A DNA stretch of 64,000 nucleotides from Planctomycetota bacterium (GCA_021413865.1 JAIOPN010000006.1:105409-169408), one strand, 5' to 3'; numbered from the stretch's first letter, positions 22,137 to 32,204 are shown. The notes: generated from the letters alone by a model not told the origin. Program-made: numbers and translations.

Positions 22137-24879
22137 TGGGTGTAACTCCGTCGGGCTCGCCGCGGGAAGGGTCGAGCGCGGGCGGCGCGCCATCGACCGG
22201 GATCGTGAAACGGAAGACCGCGCCGTGGAGCGGGGGCGTGCGGTTCTGCGCCCAGACGCGGCCGCCGTGGGCCTCGATGATAGCCCGGCAGATCGGCAGG
22301 CCCAGGCCCGCGCCGCGCTGGCCGTGCGACAGCCCGCCGCGGTAAAACTTCTCGAACACCTTGCGCTCCTCGCCCGGTTCGAGCCCGGGACCCGAGTCGG
22401 CGACCTCCACGACCACCTGCCCGTCCGCCGCGCGGGCCGTCACCTCGATCGGCGAATCGGCGGGCGTGTACTTGATCGCGTTCTCGATCAAGTGGATCAG
22501 CGCCTGCTCCAGCAGCACCCCGTCCACCGCCACCATGGGCAGATCGCCGGGGATATTCGTCTCCACCGCGCGGCCGGTCAGGCGTATGTCCATCCGCCCC
22601 AGCGCCGAGCCGACGACCTCCTCCAGCGGCTGCCACTGCTTGTTGAGCGCGATGGTGCCGGACTCCAGCCGCGTGATGTCCAGGAGATTCCCGACCAGCC
22701 GGGTGAGCCGCTCGGACTCGTCCTGGATGATGCGGAGCAGCTCACGGCTGGATTCGTCGGCGGGCTTGCGGTCGAGCAGGCTCGAACTCGCGCCGGTGAT
22801 GACGGCCAGCGGGGTGCGCAGGTCGTGGGAGACGGAGCTGAGCAGGGAGCTGCGCAGCTTCTCGGTCTCCGCCTGGACCTGCGAGGTCCGGGCCTCGTGG
22901 GCGAAGCGGTTGCGCTCCACCGCCAGGGCAATCTGGTTGCAGAGCGCATCGAGCAACTGGCGCTGCTCGGGCGCCAGGAGCTGGGGCGTCTGCGCCGTCT
23001 GGATAGCCAGCACGCCGACCGCCTGCCCGCCCGCCATGAGCGGGACGTAGAGCGATTCCGAGGAGGGGAGAGTGTCCGTGCCGTGGCCCGCGATGCTGCG
23101 GTGCTCGAAGACCCATTGCGCGACGGCGACCTCTGAATCCTTGTCGGCGATCTGCGGGTCCGATGGCGCGCGGAGCATCAGCCGGCCGTCTTCACCCGGC
23201 AGGAGCAACGCCACCCGCGCGTGGAACACGTCGCGCAGGTGCCGCGTCGCGGTGTCCACCAGCGCCGAGGTCCCGCCCGCCCCTGCGAGCTGCTGGGTCA
23301 TCTGGTAGAGCGCCTCGGTGCGCCGCTCGCGGTTGCGCGAGGCGTCCACCTGGTCGCGCAGCCGGACCGTGAGCGTGCCGATCAGCAGCGCCACGCCCAG
23401 CATGACCAGGAACGCGATCAGGTACTGCGTGTCGCCCACGGCGAAGGAGAGCCTCGGGTGGACGAAGAAATAATCGAACACCGCGACGCTCAGGAACGAC
23501 GCGTACGCCGACGGCCCGCGCCCGTACCGCGCGGCGATGAAGGCGACCCCGACCAGATAGATCATCAGGAGGTTCGACCGGTCCACGTCGTGCCCCCAGC
23601 CGTACACCATCAGCCCGACGATCGCCGAGCAGGTCATGATGACCAGCGTGGTCCAGCCGTAGGCGGGCCAGTCAATGCCGGGCTCGGCAACGGGGGCCGA
23701 GTCGTCCACCTCCGGGCCTGCCTCCTCGCCGATGCCGCGCACGACATACAGGTCGATCTCCCCGGTGCGGCGCATCAGCACGTCGGCGGTGGAGCGGAAC
23801 AACTGGTCGATCCACCAGGGCCGGTCAGATTTGCCCACGACGATCTTGGAGACGTTGCGCGAGCGGGCGTAGCTGACGATCTCGTCGGCGGTGCTCGGGC
23901 CGGTGAGCGTGACGGTCTCGGCGCCCAGACGCTCGGCGAGGCGGAAGTGGCGCAGGAGCAGGTTGCGGTCGTGCGCGCCGATGTCGCGGAGGCGCGGGGT
24001 CTCGACGTAGGCGGCGATCAGGTCGGCGTGCAGCGACACGGCCAGCCGCTTGGCCGAGCGGATCACCCGTGCCGACGACCGGCTCGGGCTGACGCAGACC
24101 AGCACGCGCTCGGCGGTGGGCCAGGTCTTGCGCGTGAACTGCTCCCGCCGCGCGGTGAGCACCTGGTCGCCCACGCGGTCCGCTGTTTTACGCAGCGCCA
24201 GCTCGCGCAGTGCCGTCAGGTTCGGCTTGCGGAAAAACCCCTCCAGGGCGTAACGCGCCTGGTCCGGCACGTACACCTTCCCCTCCGCCAGCCGCTCGAG
24301 CAGCTCGTCGGGCGAGAGGTCCACCAGCTCGATCTCGTCCGCCTCCTCGAAGACGCGGTCGGGCAGCGTCTCGCGCACGATCACGCCGCTGATCTGGGCC
24401 ACCACGTCGTTGAGGCTCTCGAGATGCTGCACGTTGACGGTGGTGTAAACGTCGATGCCCGCCTGGAGGAGTTCCTCGATGTCCTGCCAACGTCTGTCGT
24501 GGCGCGAGCCCGGTGCGTTGGAGTGCGCCAGCTCGTCCACGAGGATCAGCTCGGGCTTGCGCTTCAGGGCCGCGTCGAGGTCGAACTCCTTGAGCGTGGT
24601 CCCGCGGTACTCGACGATGCGGTGGGGCAGCAGGTCCAGGCCCAGGAGGATCGCCTCCGTCTCTGGCCGGGCGTGCGGCTCGGCGTAACCGACGACGACG
24701 TCCACCCCCTCGCCCGCCTTGGCGCGGCCGGCGGTGAGCATGGCGTAGGTCTTCCCGACCCCCGCCGCCGCGCCGAAGAATATCTTCAGCTTCCCGCGCC
24801 GACGACGCGCCTCCTGCGCCTGCACGTCGGCGAGCAGCGCGTCGGGGTCCGGGCGTTTGTCGTTCTTGTCCGTCGCCAT
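22129..24879 (-). CDS. kdpD: KdpD sensor histidine kinase
   Basis: The 916 residues have the full KdpD layout: an N-terminal KdpD domain with Walker A GAAAGVGKT, a universal-stress-like domain, four closely spaced membrane helices (about 405-505), a GAF-like domain, HisKA with phosphoacceptor His685 (SSVSHDLRTPLAVI) and an HATPase domain ending GLGLPICRAIIEAHGG. It senses potassium and ionic stress and controls KdpE. The start is ATG 24879; the codon before it is TTG. It lies 63 bases after kdpC and overlaps kdpE, so structural and regulatory genes probably form one transcription unit. Confidence 0.95.
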   Translation of the reverse strand: MATDKNDKRPDPDALLADVQAQEARRRRGKLKIFFGAAAGVGKTYAMLTAGRAKAGEGVDVVVGYAEPHARPETEAILLGLDLLPHRIVEYRGTTLKEFDLDAALKRKPELILVDELAHSNAPGSRHDRRWQDIEELLQAGIDVYTTVNVQHLESLNDVVAQISGVIVRETLPDRVFEEADEIELVDLSPDELLERLAEGKVYVPDQARYALEGFFRKPNLTALRELALRKTADRVGDQVLTARREQFTRKTWPTAERVLVCVSPSRSSARVIRSAKRLAVSLHADLIAAYVETPRLRDIGAHDRNLLLRHFRLAERLGAETVTLTGPSTADEIVSYARSRNVSKIVVGKSDRPWWIDQLFRSTADVLMRRTGEIDLYVVRGIGEEAGPEVDDSAPVAEPGIDWPAYGWTTLVIMTCSAIVGLMVYGWGHDVDRSNLLMIYLVGVAFIAARYGRGPSAYASFLSVAVFDYFFVHPRLSFAVGDTQYLIAFLVMLGVALLIGTLTVRLRDQVDASRNRERRTEALYQMTQQLAGAGGTSALVDTATRHLRDVFHARVALLLPGEDGRLMLRAPSDPQIADKDSEVAVAQWVFEHRSIAGHGTDTLPSSESLYVPLMAGGQAVGVLAIQTAQTPQLLAPEQRQLLDALCNQIALAVERNRFAHEARTSQVQAETEKLRSSLLSSVSHDLRTPLAVITGASSSLLDRKPADESSRELLRIIQDESERLTRLVGNLLDITRLESGTIALNKQWQPLEEVVGSALGRMDIRLTGRAVETNIPGDLPMVAVDGVLLEQALIHLIENAIKYTPADSPIEVTARAADGQVVVEVADSGPGLEPGEERKVFEKFYRGGLSHGQRGAGLGLPICRAIIEAHGGRVWAQNRTPPLHGAVFRFTIPVDGAPPALDPSRGEPDGVTPNA

Positions 24880-24942
24880 CAATGACTATCATCCGGCGAA
24901 TCGGGGATTCCACAACTCATCAAGTCTTCTACGCCCCGTGTT

Positions 24943-25512
24943 TTACCGCCCATCCAGCGCGAGATTCAACTCCAGCACGTTCACCCCCGGCTCGCCCAGC
25001 ACGTGCAGCCCCCGCCGCTGCGTGTGCGCGTGGACCATCTTCCGCACCGCGGCGGGTTCCATCCCGCGCAGGCGCGCGACGCGTTCCACCTGGTACTCCG
25101 CGGCGGCGGGGCTGATGTGCGGGTCCAGCCCGCTGCCCGAGGCGGTCACCAGGTCCGCCGGCACCGGCGATGTGTTCCCTGGGTCGGCCGCGCGCAGCGC
25201 GGCGAGGCGTGACTTGACGTTTTCCAGCAGCGCCGGGTTCAGCGGGCCGAGGTTCGACCCGCTCGACGCCGCCGCGTTGTACGCCATCGGCGCCGTTGCC
25301 GACGGGCGACCCCAGAAATATTTCGGGTCGTCGAACGGCTGCCCGATCAGCGCCGAGCCGACGGCCTGGCCTCCGCGCAGGACCAGGCTGCCGTTCGCCT
25401 CATGCGGGAAGAGCGCCTGCGCGATCCCCGTCACCGCCAGCGGGTAAACCACGCCGGTCAGCAGGGTCAGCAGGAGTAACATCACGATCGCGGAACGAAT
25501 CTGCTTTAGCAT
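24943..25512 (-). CDS. kdpC: Potassium-transporting ATPase subunit KdpC
   Basis: The 189-residue protein has one N-terminal membrane helix ([20 protein letters not shown]) and the conserved blocks [50 protein letters not shown] and [14 protein letters not shown]. KdpC stabilises the KdpFABC complex and promotes ATP use by KdpB. A GGAGAA site precedes the ATG. It sits 20 bases after kdpB. Confidence 0.96.
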   Translation of the reverse strand: MLKQIRSAIVMLLLLTLLTGVVYPLAVTGIAQALFPHEANGSLVLRGGQAVGSALIGQPFDDPKYFWGRPSATAPMAYNAAASSGSNLGPLNPALLENVKSRLAALRAADPGNTSPVPADLVTASGSGLDPHISPAAAEYQVERVARLRGMEPAAVRKMVHAHTQRRGLHVLGEPGVNVLELNLALDGR

Positions 25513-25532
25513 GGCGTATTCTCCAATTTCGA

Positions 25533-27662
25533 TCAGACCAGGTGCAGGCCCACGAGCGCAAGGTCGATCGCCTTGATGCCGATGAACGGCACGATCAGCC
25601 CGCCCAGGCCGTAGATCAGCACGTTGCTCCGCAGGAGCTGCGCCGCCCCCACGGGCCGGTATTTCACGCCCCTCAGCGCCAGCGGGATCAGGAAGATGAT
25701 GACCACCGCGTTGAAGATCACCGACGACAGGATCGCGCTGGCGGGCGAGTGCAGGTCCATCACGTTCAGCTTGTTCAGCACCGGGTAGGTCGTCGCGAAG
25801 GCGGCGGGGATGATCGCGAAATATTTGGCGACGTCGTTGCTGATGCTGAAGGTCGTCAGCGCCCCTCGCGTCATGAGCAACTGCTTGCCGGTCTCCACAA
25901 TCTCGATGAGCTTGGTCGGGTTGCTGTCGAGGTCCACCATGTTGCCGGCCTCCTTGGCGGCCTGCGTGCCCGTGTTCATCGCCACCGCCACGTCCGCCTG
26001 CGCCAGCGCCGGCGCGTCGTTCGTGCCGTCGCCGGTCATCGCGACCAGCCGCCCGCCCGCCTGGTATTCACGGATGAGCTTGAGCTTCGCCTCCGGCGTC
26101 GCCTGGGCGAGGAAGTCGTCCACGCCCGCCTCCGCCGCGATCGCCGCCGCCGTCAGCGGGTTGTCGCCCGTGATCATCACGGTCTTGATCCCCATGCGGC
26201 GCAGCTCGACGAACCGCTCCTTGATCCCGCCCTTGACGATGTCCTTGAGCTGCACCACGCCCATGACCCGCGCGCCGTCCGCGACCACCAGCGGCGTGCC
26301 GCCCTGTTTGGAGATTGCTTCGACATTGGCTCGGACCGATCCGTCGAAGCCCCCGCCCAGGCTGGTGACGAAGGCCTCGATCGCGTCGGCCGCGCCCTTG
26401 CGCACCTCACGGTGGTCCATGTTGACGCCGCTCATACGGGTCTGGGCCGTGAAGGGGACGAAGGTCGCGCCCAGGGCGTGGATGTCCCGGCCGCGCAGGC
26501 CGTACTTCTCCTTCGCCAGCACGACGATGCTCCGCCCCTCGGGCGTCTCGTCGGCGAGCGAGGAGAGCTGCGCGGCGTCGGCTAGCTCCTCGATCTTCAC
26601 GCCGTCGGCGGGGAGGAAGGCGGTCGCCTGGCGGTTGCCCAGCGTGATCGTGCCGGTCTTGTCGAGCAGGAGCACGTCCACGTCGCCCGCCGCCTCGACC
26701 GCACGGCCGGACATGGCGATCACGTTCGCCTGGATCATGCGGTCCATCCCCGCGATGCCGATTGCCGAGAGCAGCCCGCCGATCGTCGTGGGGATCAGGC
26801 AAACCAGCAGCGCGACCAGCGCCGTGACCGTGATGGGCACGCCGACCCCCGCCGATTTCACGCTGTAGAGCGAGAAGGGCAGCAGTGTCGCGCACGCCAG
26901 GAGGAAGATGATCGTCAGCGCGGCGAGCAGGATGTTCAGCGCGATCTCGTTGGGGGTCTTCTGCCGCTTGGCGCCCTCGACCATGGCGATCATGCGGTCC
27001 AGGAAGCTCTCGCCGGGGTCGGCGGTGATGCGGATGATGAGCCAGTCGGAGAGGACGCGCGTCCCGCCCGTGACGGCCGAGCGGTCGCCGCCGGACTCGC
27101 GCACGACCGGCGCGCTCTCGCCCGTGATCGCGCTCTCGTCCACCGAGGCGATGCCCTCGACCACCTCGCCGTCGCCGGGGATCAACTCGCCCGTCTCGAC
27201 GACCACGGTGTCGTGCTTGCGAAGCTGCGAGGCGAAGACCGATTCGATCGTCGAGAGCGCCGGCTTGGATTTGTCTTTCTTGGCGGCGCGCTGCTGCAAG
27301 GCGTCGTGGAACATCCGCTTGGCGTGGACGTCCTTGCGGGTCTTGCGCAGGTTGTCCGCCTGGGCCTTGCCCCGGCCCTCGGCGATCGCCTCGGCGAAGT
27401 TGGCGAACAGCACCGTGAACCAGAGCCAGAGCGAGATCGCCAGCACGAACCAGGGCGAGCCCATCTCCGTCCCCGCCGCCTCGCCCCGTCCCATCAGCGC
27501 CGCGACGAACAGCCCCAGCGTGAAGATGCTGCCGATGAACACGACGAACATCACCGGGTTCTTCACCTGCAGGCGCGGGTCGAGCTTGCGGAACGAATCG
27601 ACGACCGCGCGTTGGACGATCGGGCCGTTGAAAAGCGGGCTTTTGTTCTGTTTTGTGCTCAT
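25533..27662 (-). CDS. kdpB: Potassium-transporting ATPase ATP-binding subunit KdpB
   Basis: KdpB is the P-type ATPase that powers high-affinity potassium import through KdpA. This 709-residue copy has the phosphorylated Asp334 in [16 protein letters not shown], the hinge [20 protein letters not shown] and [20 protein letters not shown], plus about seven membrane helices. It is slightly longer than E. coli KdpB (682), with extra Lys-rich sequence around KKDKSKPAL before the actuator region. The start is taken as ATG 27662; the open frame upstream runs through the hairpin repeat and is not coding. Confidence 0.97.
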   Translation of the reverse strand: MSTKQNKSPLFNGPIVQRAVVDSFRKLDPRLQVKNPVMFVVFIGSIFTLGLFVAALMGRGEAAGTEMGSPWFVLAISLWLWFTVLFANFAEAIAEGRGKAQADNLRKTRKDVHAKRMFHDALQQRAAKKDKSKPALSTIESVFASQLRKHDTVVVETGELIPGDGEVVEGIASVDESAITGESAPVVRESGGDRSAVTGGTRVLSDWLIIRITADPGESFLDRMIAMVEGAKRQKTPNEIALNILLAALTIIFLLACATLLPFSLYSVKSAGVGVPITVTALVALLVCLIPTTIGGLLSAIGIAGMDRMIQANVIAMSGRAVEAAGDVDVLLLDKTGTITLGNRQATAFLPADGVKIEELADAAQLSSLADETPEGRSIVVLAKEKYGLRGRDIHALGATFVPFTAQTRMSGVNMDHREVRKGAADAIEAFVTSLGGGFDGSVRANVEAISKQGGTPLVVADGARVMGVVQLKDIVKGGIKERFVELRRMGIKTVMITGDNPLTAAAIAAEAGVDDFLAQATPEAKLKLIREYQAGGRLVAMTGDGTNDAPALAQADVAVAMNTGTQAAKEAGNMVDLDSNPTKLIEIVETGKQLLMTRGALTTFSISNDVAKYFAIIPAAFATTYPVLNKLNVMDLHSPASAILSSVIFNAVVIIFLIPLALRGVKYRPVGAAQLLRSNVLIYGLGGLIVPFIGIKAIDLALVGLHLV

Positions 27663-27676
27663 GTCATCGGTTCCCT

Positions 27677-27706
27677 CTCCCCCTCTCCCCAAGGGGAGAG
27701 GGGGAG
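27677..27706. repeat. Perfect 14-base hairpin between kdpA and kdpB
   Basis: CTCCCCCTCTCCCC, a two-base AA spacer and its exact complement GGGGAGAGGGGGAG lie in the 47-base gap between kdpA and kdpB. A related imperfect copy is at 1465-1491. It may be a dispersed repeat that also affects mRNA stability or the kdpA:kdpB ratio; no T run follows in either direction, so it is not a typical terminator. Confidence 0.7.
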
Positions 27707-27709
27707 ACG

Positions 27710-29527
27710 TCATCGCGTCATCATCAGGTGCTCGACGATCGGCCCCAGCGCCAGCGCCGGGATGAACGTCAGCGCCGCCACGATCAGCACCACGCCGGTC
27801 AGCGTCGCGATGAACAGAGGCGTGTGCGTCGGCAGCGTGCCGGCGCCGGTGGGGATGATCTTCTTGGCCGCCAGCGACCCCGCGATCGCCAGCGCGGCGA
27901 TCTTCACCCAGTACCGCCCCATCAGCATCGCGACGCCCAGGGTCAGGTTGTAGAACGGCGTGTTGGCGCTCAGCCCGGCGAACGCGCTGCCGTTGTTGTT
28001 GCCCGCCGAGGAGTAGGCATACAAAATCTCCGAGAAGCCGTGCGGCCCGGGGTTATAGACACTCGACACGCCCTCCGGCATCACCACCGCGACCGCGGTG
28101 CCCACCAGCACCACCGCGCAGGGGATGAGAATCCCCAGCGACGCCATCTTCATCTCATACGCCTCGATCTTCTTTCCGAGGTATTCCGGCGTCCGTCCCA
28201 CCATCAGCCCGGCGATGAACACCGTCACGATCGCAAACAGCAGCATGCCGTAGAGCCCCGAGCCCACGCCGCCGAAGATCACCTCGCCCAGTTGCATGAG
28301 CAGCATCGGTACCATTCCGCCCAGCGGGGTGAAGGAATCGTGCATGGCGTTGACCGAGCCGTTGGAGGCCGCCGTCGTCGCCGTCGCCCAGAGCGCCGAG
28401 TTCACGACGCCGAACCGCACCTCCTTGCCCTCCATGTTCCCGCCGCTCTGCACCGCCTGCGGCCTGGCGTCCGCTGCCGTCTGATCCACTCCCAGCGCGG
28501 CGATCCCGGGGTTTCCCGACTGCTCCGCCCAGACGCACACGCCCAGGAAGCCCACGAAGATCAGCGTCATGACCGCCAGCACCGCCCAGCCCTGCCGCGT
28601 GTCGCCGACCATTTTCCCGAACGTGTAGCAGAGCGCCGCCGGGATCAGCAGGATCGCCAGCACCTCCAGGAAGTTGGAGAGCGGCGTGGGGTTTTCCAGC
28701 GGGTGCGCCGAGTTGGTGTTGAAGAACCCGCCGCCGTTGGTGCCCAGTTGCTTGATGGCGATCTGCGACGCCGTCGGGCCCACGGCGATCGTCTGCTGCG
28801 TCAGCGCGGTTTTCTCCGTGACCGCGTTGCCCTTGTCGTCCTTCACCGCATTGCCGTCTTTGTCCAATTTAGGGGTGTCGTACGTCGTCGGCTGCACCAG
28901 CGTCACCGTCGCGTAAGGCCCGAGCGTCTGCACCACGCCCTGTGACACCAGCACGACCGCGAAGATCAGCGACATGGGCAGCAGGATGTAGAGCGTCGTG
29001 CGGGTCAGGTCGGCCCAGAAGTTGCCGATCGCCGCCGCGTTCCGCCGTGCGAAGCCACGGATCAGCGCCGCCATCACCGCCATGCCCGCCGCCGCGGAGA
29101 CGAAGTTCTGCGTCGTGAGCCCGACCATCTGCGTCAGGTAGCTCATCGTGGTCTCGCCGCCGTACCCCTGCCAGTTGGTGTTCGTGGCGAAGCTCACCGC
29201 CGTGTTGAACGAGGAATCAGGCGTGATCGAGGCCATCCTCGCCGGGTTCATCGGGAGCGACGCCTGCAGCCGCTGCAGACCGTACACCAGCGCCAGCCCC
29301 GCGAAGTTGAAGAGCAGCATCGCCACCGCGTAGGCCTTCCAGCCCATCTCCTGCTCGGGCTTCACCCCGCACAGCCGGTAGATCGCGCGCTCCACCGGCC
29401 CGAGCAGGCGGTCGATCCCCACGCCACGCCCCTCGTACACCCGGGCCATGTACGCGCCCAGCGGTTTGACGCAGAGCAGCAGCACGCCCATGTACAGGCA
29501 CAATTGAATGAAACCGTTGGTGGTCAT
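27710..29527 (-). CDS. kdpA: Potassium-transporting ATPase potassium-binding subunit KdpA
   Basis: The 605-residue protein begins [21 protein letters not shown] like KdpA, and has about ten membrane helices. Conserved filter-type segments are [40 protein letters not shown] and [20 protein letters not shown]. KdpA binds and passes potassium. It is ~50 residues longer than E. coli KdpA; a Lys/Asp-rich loop (around [18 protein letters not shown]) accounts for much of this. The ATG overlaps the kdpF stop by one base (TAATG). Confidence 0.97.
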   Translation of the reverse strand: MTTNGFIQLCLYMGVLLLCVKPLGAYMARVYEGRGVGIDRLLGPVERAIYRLCGVKPEQEMGWKAYAVAMLLFNFAGLALVYGLQRLQASLPMNPARMASITPDSSFNTAVSFATNTNWQGYGGETTMSYLTQMVGLTTQNFVSAAAGMAVMAALIRGFARRNAAAIGNFWADLTRTTLYILLPMSLIFAVVLVSQGVVQTLGPYATVTLVQPTTYDTPKLDKDGNAVKDDKGNAVTEKTALTQQTIAVGPTASQIAIKQLGTNGGGFFNTNSAHPLENPTPLSNFLEVLAILLIPAALCYTFGKMVGDTRQGWAVLAVMTLIFVGFLGVCVWAEQSGNPGIAALGVDQTAADARPQAVQSGGNMEGKEVRFGVVNSALWATATTAASNGSVNAMHDSFTPLGGMVPMLLMQLGEVIFGGVGSGLYGMLLFAIVTVFIAGLMVGRTPEYLGKKIEAYEMKMASLGILIPCAVVLVGTAVAVVMPEGVSSVYNPGPHGFSEILYAYSSAGNNNGSAFAGLSANTPFYNLTLGVAMLMGRYWVKIAALAIAGSLAAKKIIPTGAGTLPTHTPLFIATLTGVVLIVAALTFIPALALGPIVEHLMMTR

Positions 29528-29616
29528 TAGAAAATCTCCGGCTTCATCATTGCCACGAACAGATAGACCAGCAGCCCGCCCGCGACGACCGCACCGATGA
29601 CATACACCCAATCCAT
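29527..29616 (-). CDS. kdpF: KdpF small membrane subunit
   Basis: A 29-residue frame encodes one membrane helix ([20 protein letters not shown]) and ends in KPEIF, as KdpF usually does. KdpF is a lipid-like stabiliser of the KdpFABC complex. Its GAGGAG ribosome-binding site and its one-base overlap with kdpA (TAATG) confirm that it is translated. Confidence 0.9.
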   Translation of the reverse strand: MDWVYVIGAVVAGGLLVYLFVAMMKPEIF

Positions 29617-29627
29617 GGTTGAACTCC

Positions 29628-29708
29628 TCAAAGTTTCCCGCACAGCCAGACCAGCCCGTACGTCAACACGAAGAAGCCCGCCGCGATCGAAAGATAAAAC
29701 GCGTCCAT
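29628..29708 (-). CDS. 26-residue membrane peptide gene at the head of the kdp operon
   Basis: An ATG at 29708, preceded by GGAG, opens a 26-codon frame ending at TGA 29628-29630. The peptide is almost entirely one hydrophobic helix (starting [20 protein letters not shown]) with a short LCGKL tail. The kdpF ATG follows 11 bases after its stop, so the peptide is the first cistron of the operon. It is not KdpF, which is present next to it. A role as an accessory subunit or as a leader peptide is inference. Confidence 0.65.
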   Translation of the reverse strand: MDAFYLSIAAGFFVLTYGLVWLCGKL

Positions 29709-29785
29709 CGATGAACTCCGGTTCAGTTGTTTCATGTGACGCGGGAAGTATTGCCGCGTCCGAGTCCGGCGTCGATGCAGAAACC

Positions 29786-29823
29786 GTCAAGAAGGGCGTC
29801 CCCCGCGTCAAGGTTCCGTCAAA
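29786..29823 (-). promoter_or_regulatory. Phased GTCAAG repeat array upstream of the kdp operon
   Basis: Seen from the plus strand, GTCAAG occurs at 29786 and 29807 and GTCAAA at 29818: offsets of 0, 21 and 32 bases, near two and three helical turns. Direct repeats at 11-base steps are how OmpR/PhoB-family regulators bind. The array lies 78 bases before the first kdp ORF, on the side expected of an activator. The same array is found at 30952-30989. Confidence 0.6.
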
Positions 29824-29891
29824 CCCCGGCGGTTATCTCCCCCATCTCCCTCATTTTGCGGAGGCCTTCTATTACTTAGCGCACCGGACTA

Positions 29892-30851
29892 CTATTTGCC
29901 GTTCCCCTCCAGCTCGCGCGGCCTCACCTCACCGCCGTACGGCCCACCCGCGATCGGCTCTGCCTCGATCGCGCGCCGCAGCGCGTCCAAAACCTCCTGG
30001 CAGAGGGTCACCACCTTGCGCTTCTGGTTCAGCGACACCGCCAGGGAGTGCACGTTGGTATTTTCGCGCGAAAATATCAAAATCTGCGCTTTGATCTTCC
30101 CGAACTCGGTGTAGCCCGCGACCGCCTCCGCCAGGTCCGCCTTGCCGGTAAGGTCGGGGACCGCCGCCAGCCCGTCCAGCGCGGCCTGCACCTTCGCCTC
30201 CTCCGCCTCCATCACCGCCTCCATCGCGTCCATCTTCTGGTCGCTCTCTTCCGCGATGTGCGGCGGGAGCAGCGTCTGGAGGCGCAGCACCGCCGTCTGC
30301 GCCGTGAACGCCAGCGTGGTGATTTTCTTGGTCTCAGGCGCGTTCTCGTTGGCGGCCGCCACGCGCAAGAGCGCCGCTTTCATCTTCTCGACCGCCTGCG
30401 CCGCCGGCCCGAACGCCAGGCCGTACGCCTTGAGATTCGTCCCCTTCACCGCCAGGTTCAGCAGCTCCCCGTCCACCCGCTGATATTCCGCGAAGTCCTT
30501 CGTGAACTGCCCGAGCAGCTCCCGCTCGCCCGGCGTGCCGCTCGTCTTCAGCAGCCCATCGAGTGTTCTAATCTCCCGCTCCACCCCTGCGGCCGACGCC
30601 CGCGCCTGGTCGGCGAAGGCGGTCGCCTCCCGGTCCGTGCCCGCCATGACCGCGCTCTTCTCCGCCTCCGACGCTGCCGCCAGCCCTAATTGCATGCGCG
30701 TCACCGCGTCCGCCCGAGCCGCCCGCGACGCCATCTGCGACGCCGGGTCCCGCCCCTCGCGCGAGTGCGCCACCACCGCGATGAAGCCGGCGAACAGGGC
30801 CGCCCCGATCGCCATCCACATCGCTTCACGGATGCTCGGCCTGAGGGTCAT
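29892..30851 (-). CDS. Single-pass membrane protein with a four-helix-bundle MCP-like sensor domain
   Basis: The 319-residue protein has one membrane helix near the N-terminus (MWMAIGAALFAGFIAVVA) and then ~280 residues of almost pure helix (for example DGLLKTSGTPGERELLGQF), like the 4HB_MCP ligand-binding domain of chemoreceptors. It ends without a HAMP or signalling domain. It may be a sensor subunit lacking its output domain or a scaffold. ATG 30851 has a GGAG site. It lies upstream of the kdp operon on the same strand, 183 bases away, and its upstream region carries the same phased repeat array, so joint regulation with kdp is likely. Confidence 0.6.
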   Translation of the reverse strand: MTLRPSIREAMWMAIGAALFAGFIAVVAHSREGRDPASQMASRAARADAVTRMQLGLAAASEAEKSAVMAGTDREATAFADQARASAAGVEREIRTLDGLLKTSGTPGERELLGQFTKDFAEYQRVDGELLNLAVKGTNLKAYGLAFGPAAQAVEKMKAALLRVAAANENAPETKKITTLAFTAQTAVLRLQTLLPPHIAEESDQKMDAMEAVMEAEEAKVQAALDGLAAVPDLTGKADLAEAVAGYTEFGKIKAQILIFSRENTNVHSLAVSLNQKRKVVTLCQEVLDALRRAIEAEPIAGGPYGGEVRPRELEGNGK

Positions 30852-31196
30852 GGGTGCTCCAAAATAAAACCACGGTGCGACATCCCCGCCGCAAGGGGGA
30901 AATCGACAGCTAATCATTCCTTTGAGATTCCCAATCGGCTATACGGAAACGGTCAAGAATGGGCGTGTCTGTGTCAAGGATGGGTTAAGAACACGGAACC
31001 TCGGATGCACACGGGCACGAGGTGACGGCGTGCGCGCCCCGTTTGCCGGGCAACCTGGTGTTCCTGAAGAAAAGTCTGCTTAACACATGAAACTCACACT
31101 CTTCTATCCTCGCCCGCACATCCGCGGTCGATAGTTCCGGGGTACCCGTGGCGGCACGCTTTACTTCCCACCTGAAAGCTCGGGCGGATTACCTGG
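30852..31196. other. 345-base divergent intergenic region
   Basis: It contains the second phased GTCAAG array (30952-30989) and presumably the promoters of the two flanking divergent genes. No supported gene is seen. Confidence 0.6.
30952..30989 (-). promoter_or_regulatory. Second phased GTCAAG repeat array
   Basis: GTCAAG at 30952 and 30973 and GTTAAG at 30984 have exactly the offsets (0, 21, 32) of the kdp array. Bases between the first two repeats (AAxGGGCGT) and on the outer flank (GAAAC before the first repeat) are also shared. It lies ~100 bases before the start of the helix-bundle gene. Confidence 0.6.
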
Positions 31197-32204
31197 ATGA
31201 AACTCCGTTACCGCACCGTCTGGATCAGCGACACGCACCTGGGCAGCCGGGGCTCGCGCGCCGGCGAGCTTTCCGCCTTCCTCAAGCGGGTGCGCTGCGA
31301 CAAGCTCTACCTGGTCGGCGACATCATTGACATGCAGTCGCTCCGGCAGCGCTGGTTTTGGCCGGTGGAGCACAACGACGTCATCCGCCGCCTCCTCAAG
31401 ATGGCCAAGCGCGGCGTCGAGATCATCTACATCCCCGGCAACCACGACGCCGGGGCGCGGCAGTACCTCTTCTTGAGCTTTGGCGGACTGCGCCTGTGCC
31501 TGCAGGACATCCACGACCTGGCCGACGGCCGACGCCTGCTCGTCACCCACGGGGATCAGTACGACCTCATCGTCACCAACTCCCCCTGGCTGGCGCACCT
31601 GGGCACGTGGACCTACGACTGGCTCCTGCTCTTCAACCGCCTGTTCAACGGTGCGCGCACGCTGCTCGGGCTGCCGTACTACTCGCTCTCGCAGCGCATC
31701 AAGATGCGGGTCAAGTCCGCCTGCCAGTTCATGAGCCGCTTCGAGCAGACGCTCGGCGGCGCCGCCAGACACAAGGGCCTGGCGGGCGTCGTCTGCGGCC
31801 ACATCCACAAGGCGGAATCCAAGATCGTTCAAGGCGTCTCCTACTACAACTGCGGCGACTGGGTCGAGCGGTGCACCGCCCTGGTTGAGCACGACGACGG
31901 CCGGGTCGAGGTGATCGACGCCACCGCTCTGCTCGCCGATCTCGTCGCCCGGGAGGCCGCGATGGCTCCTGCGAGCGTTGATGCCGACGCCGTGAGCGAT
32001 ACCTCCGGTGGCGGCGGGGTCGTGACCCAGCCGGTCGGCGTTGTCGCCGAGTCGCTCTCATCCATGCCCGGCTGGCACACCGATCTCGACGGTGCTTCCG
32101 AAGACGATCTAGTCGCCGAGATCGACGATGACGATGAGGGCGACGACTCTGGCGACGCTCCACGAAGTCCGCGCCGCTGCGCCGCGATTGCCGCGGCGCG
32201 TTGA
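31197..32204 (+). CDS. LpxH-like metallophosphoesterase (UDP-2,3-diacylglucosamine diphosphatase family)
   Basis: The N-terminal ~240 residues carry every calcineurin-like metal block: VWISDTHLGS (D12, H14), LVGDIID, IPGNHD, VTHGDQYD and VCGHIHKAE. The insertion and spacing match the LpxH-like branch, which cleaves UDP-diacylglucosamine in lipid A synthesis. The ~90-residue C-terminal tail is acidic and low in complexity (for example EIDDDDEGDDSGDAP) and is not part of the enzyme domain. The LpxL-type gene at 9.9 kb is consistent with a lipid A role. A hairpin terminator follows. Confidence 0.8.
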   Translation: MKLRYRTVWISDTHLGSRGSRAGELSAFLKRVRCDKLYLVGDIIDMQSLRQRWFWPVEHNDVIRRLLKMAKRGVEIIYIPGNHDAGARQYLFLSFGGLRLCLQDIHDLADGRRLLVTHGDQYDLIVTNSPWLAHLGTWTYDWLLLFNRLFNGARTLLGLPYYSLSQRIKMRVKSACQFMSRFEQTLGGAARHKGLAGVVCGHIHKAESKIVQGVSYYNCGDWVERCTALVEHDDGRVEVIDATALLADLVAREAAMAPASVDADAVSDTSGGGGVVTQPVGVVAESLSSMPGWHTDLDGASEDDLVAEIDDDDEGDDSGDAPRSPRRCAAIAAAR

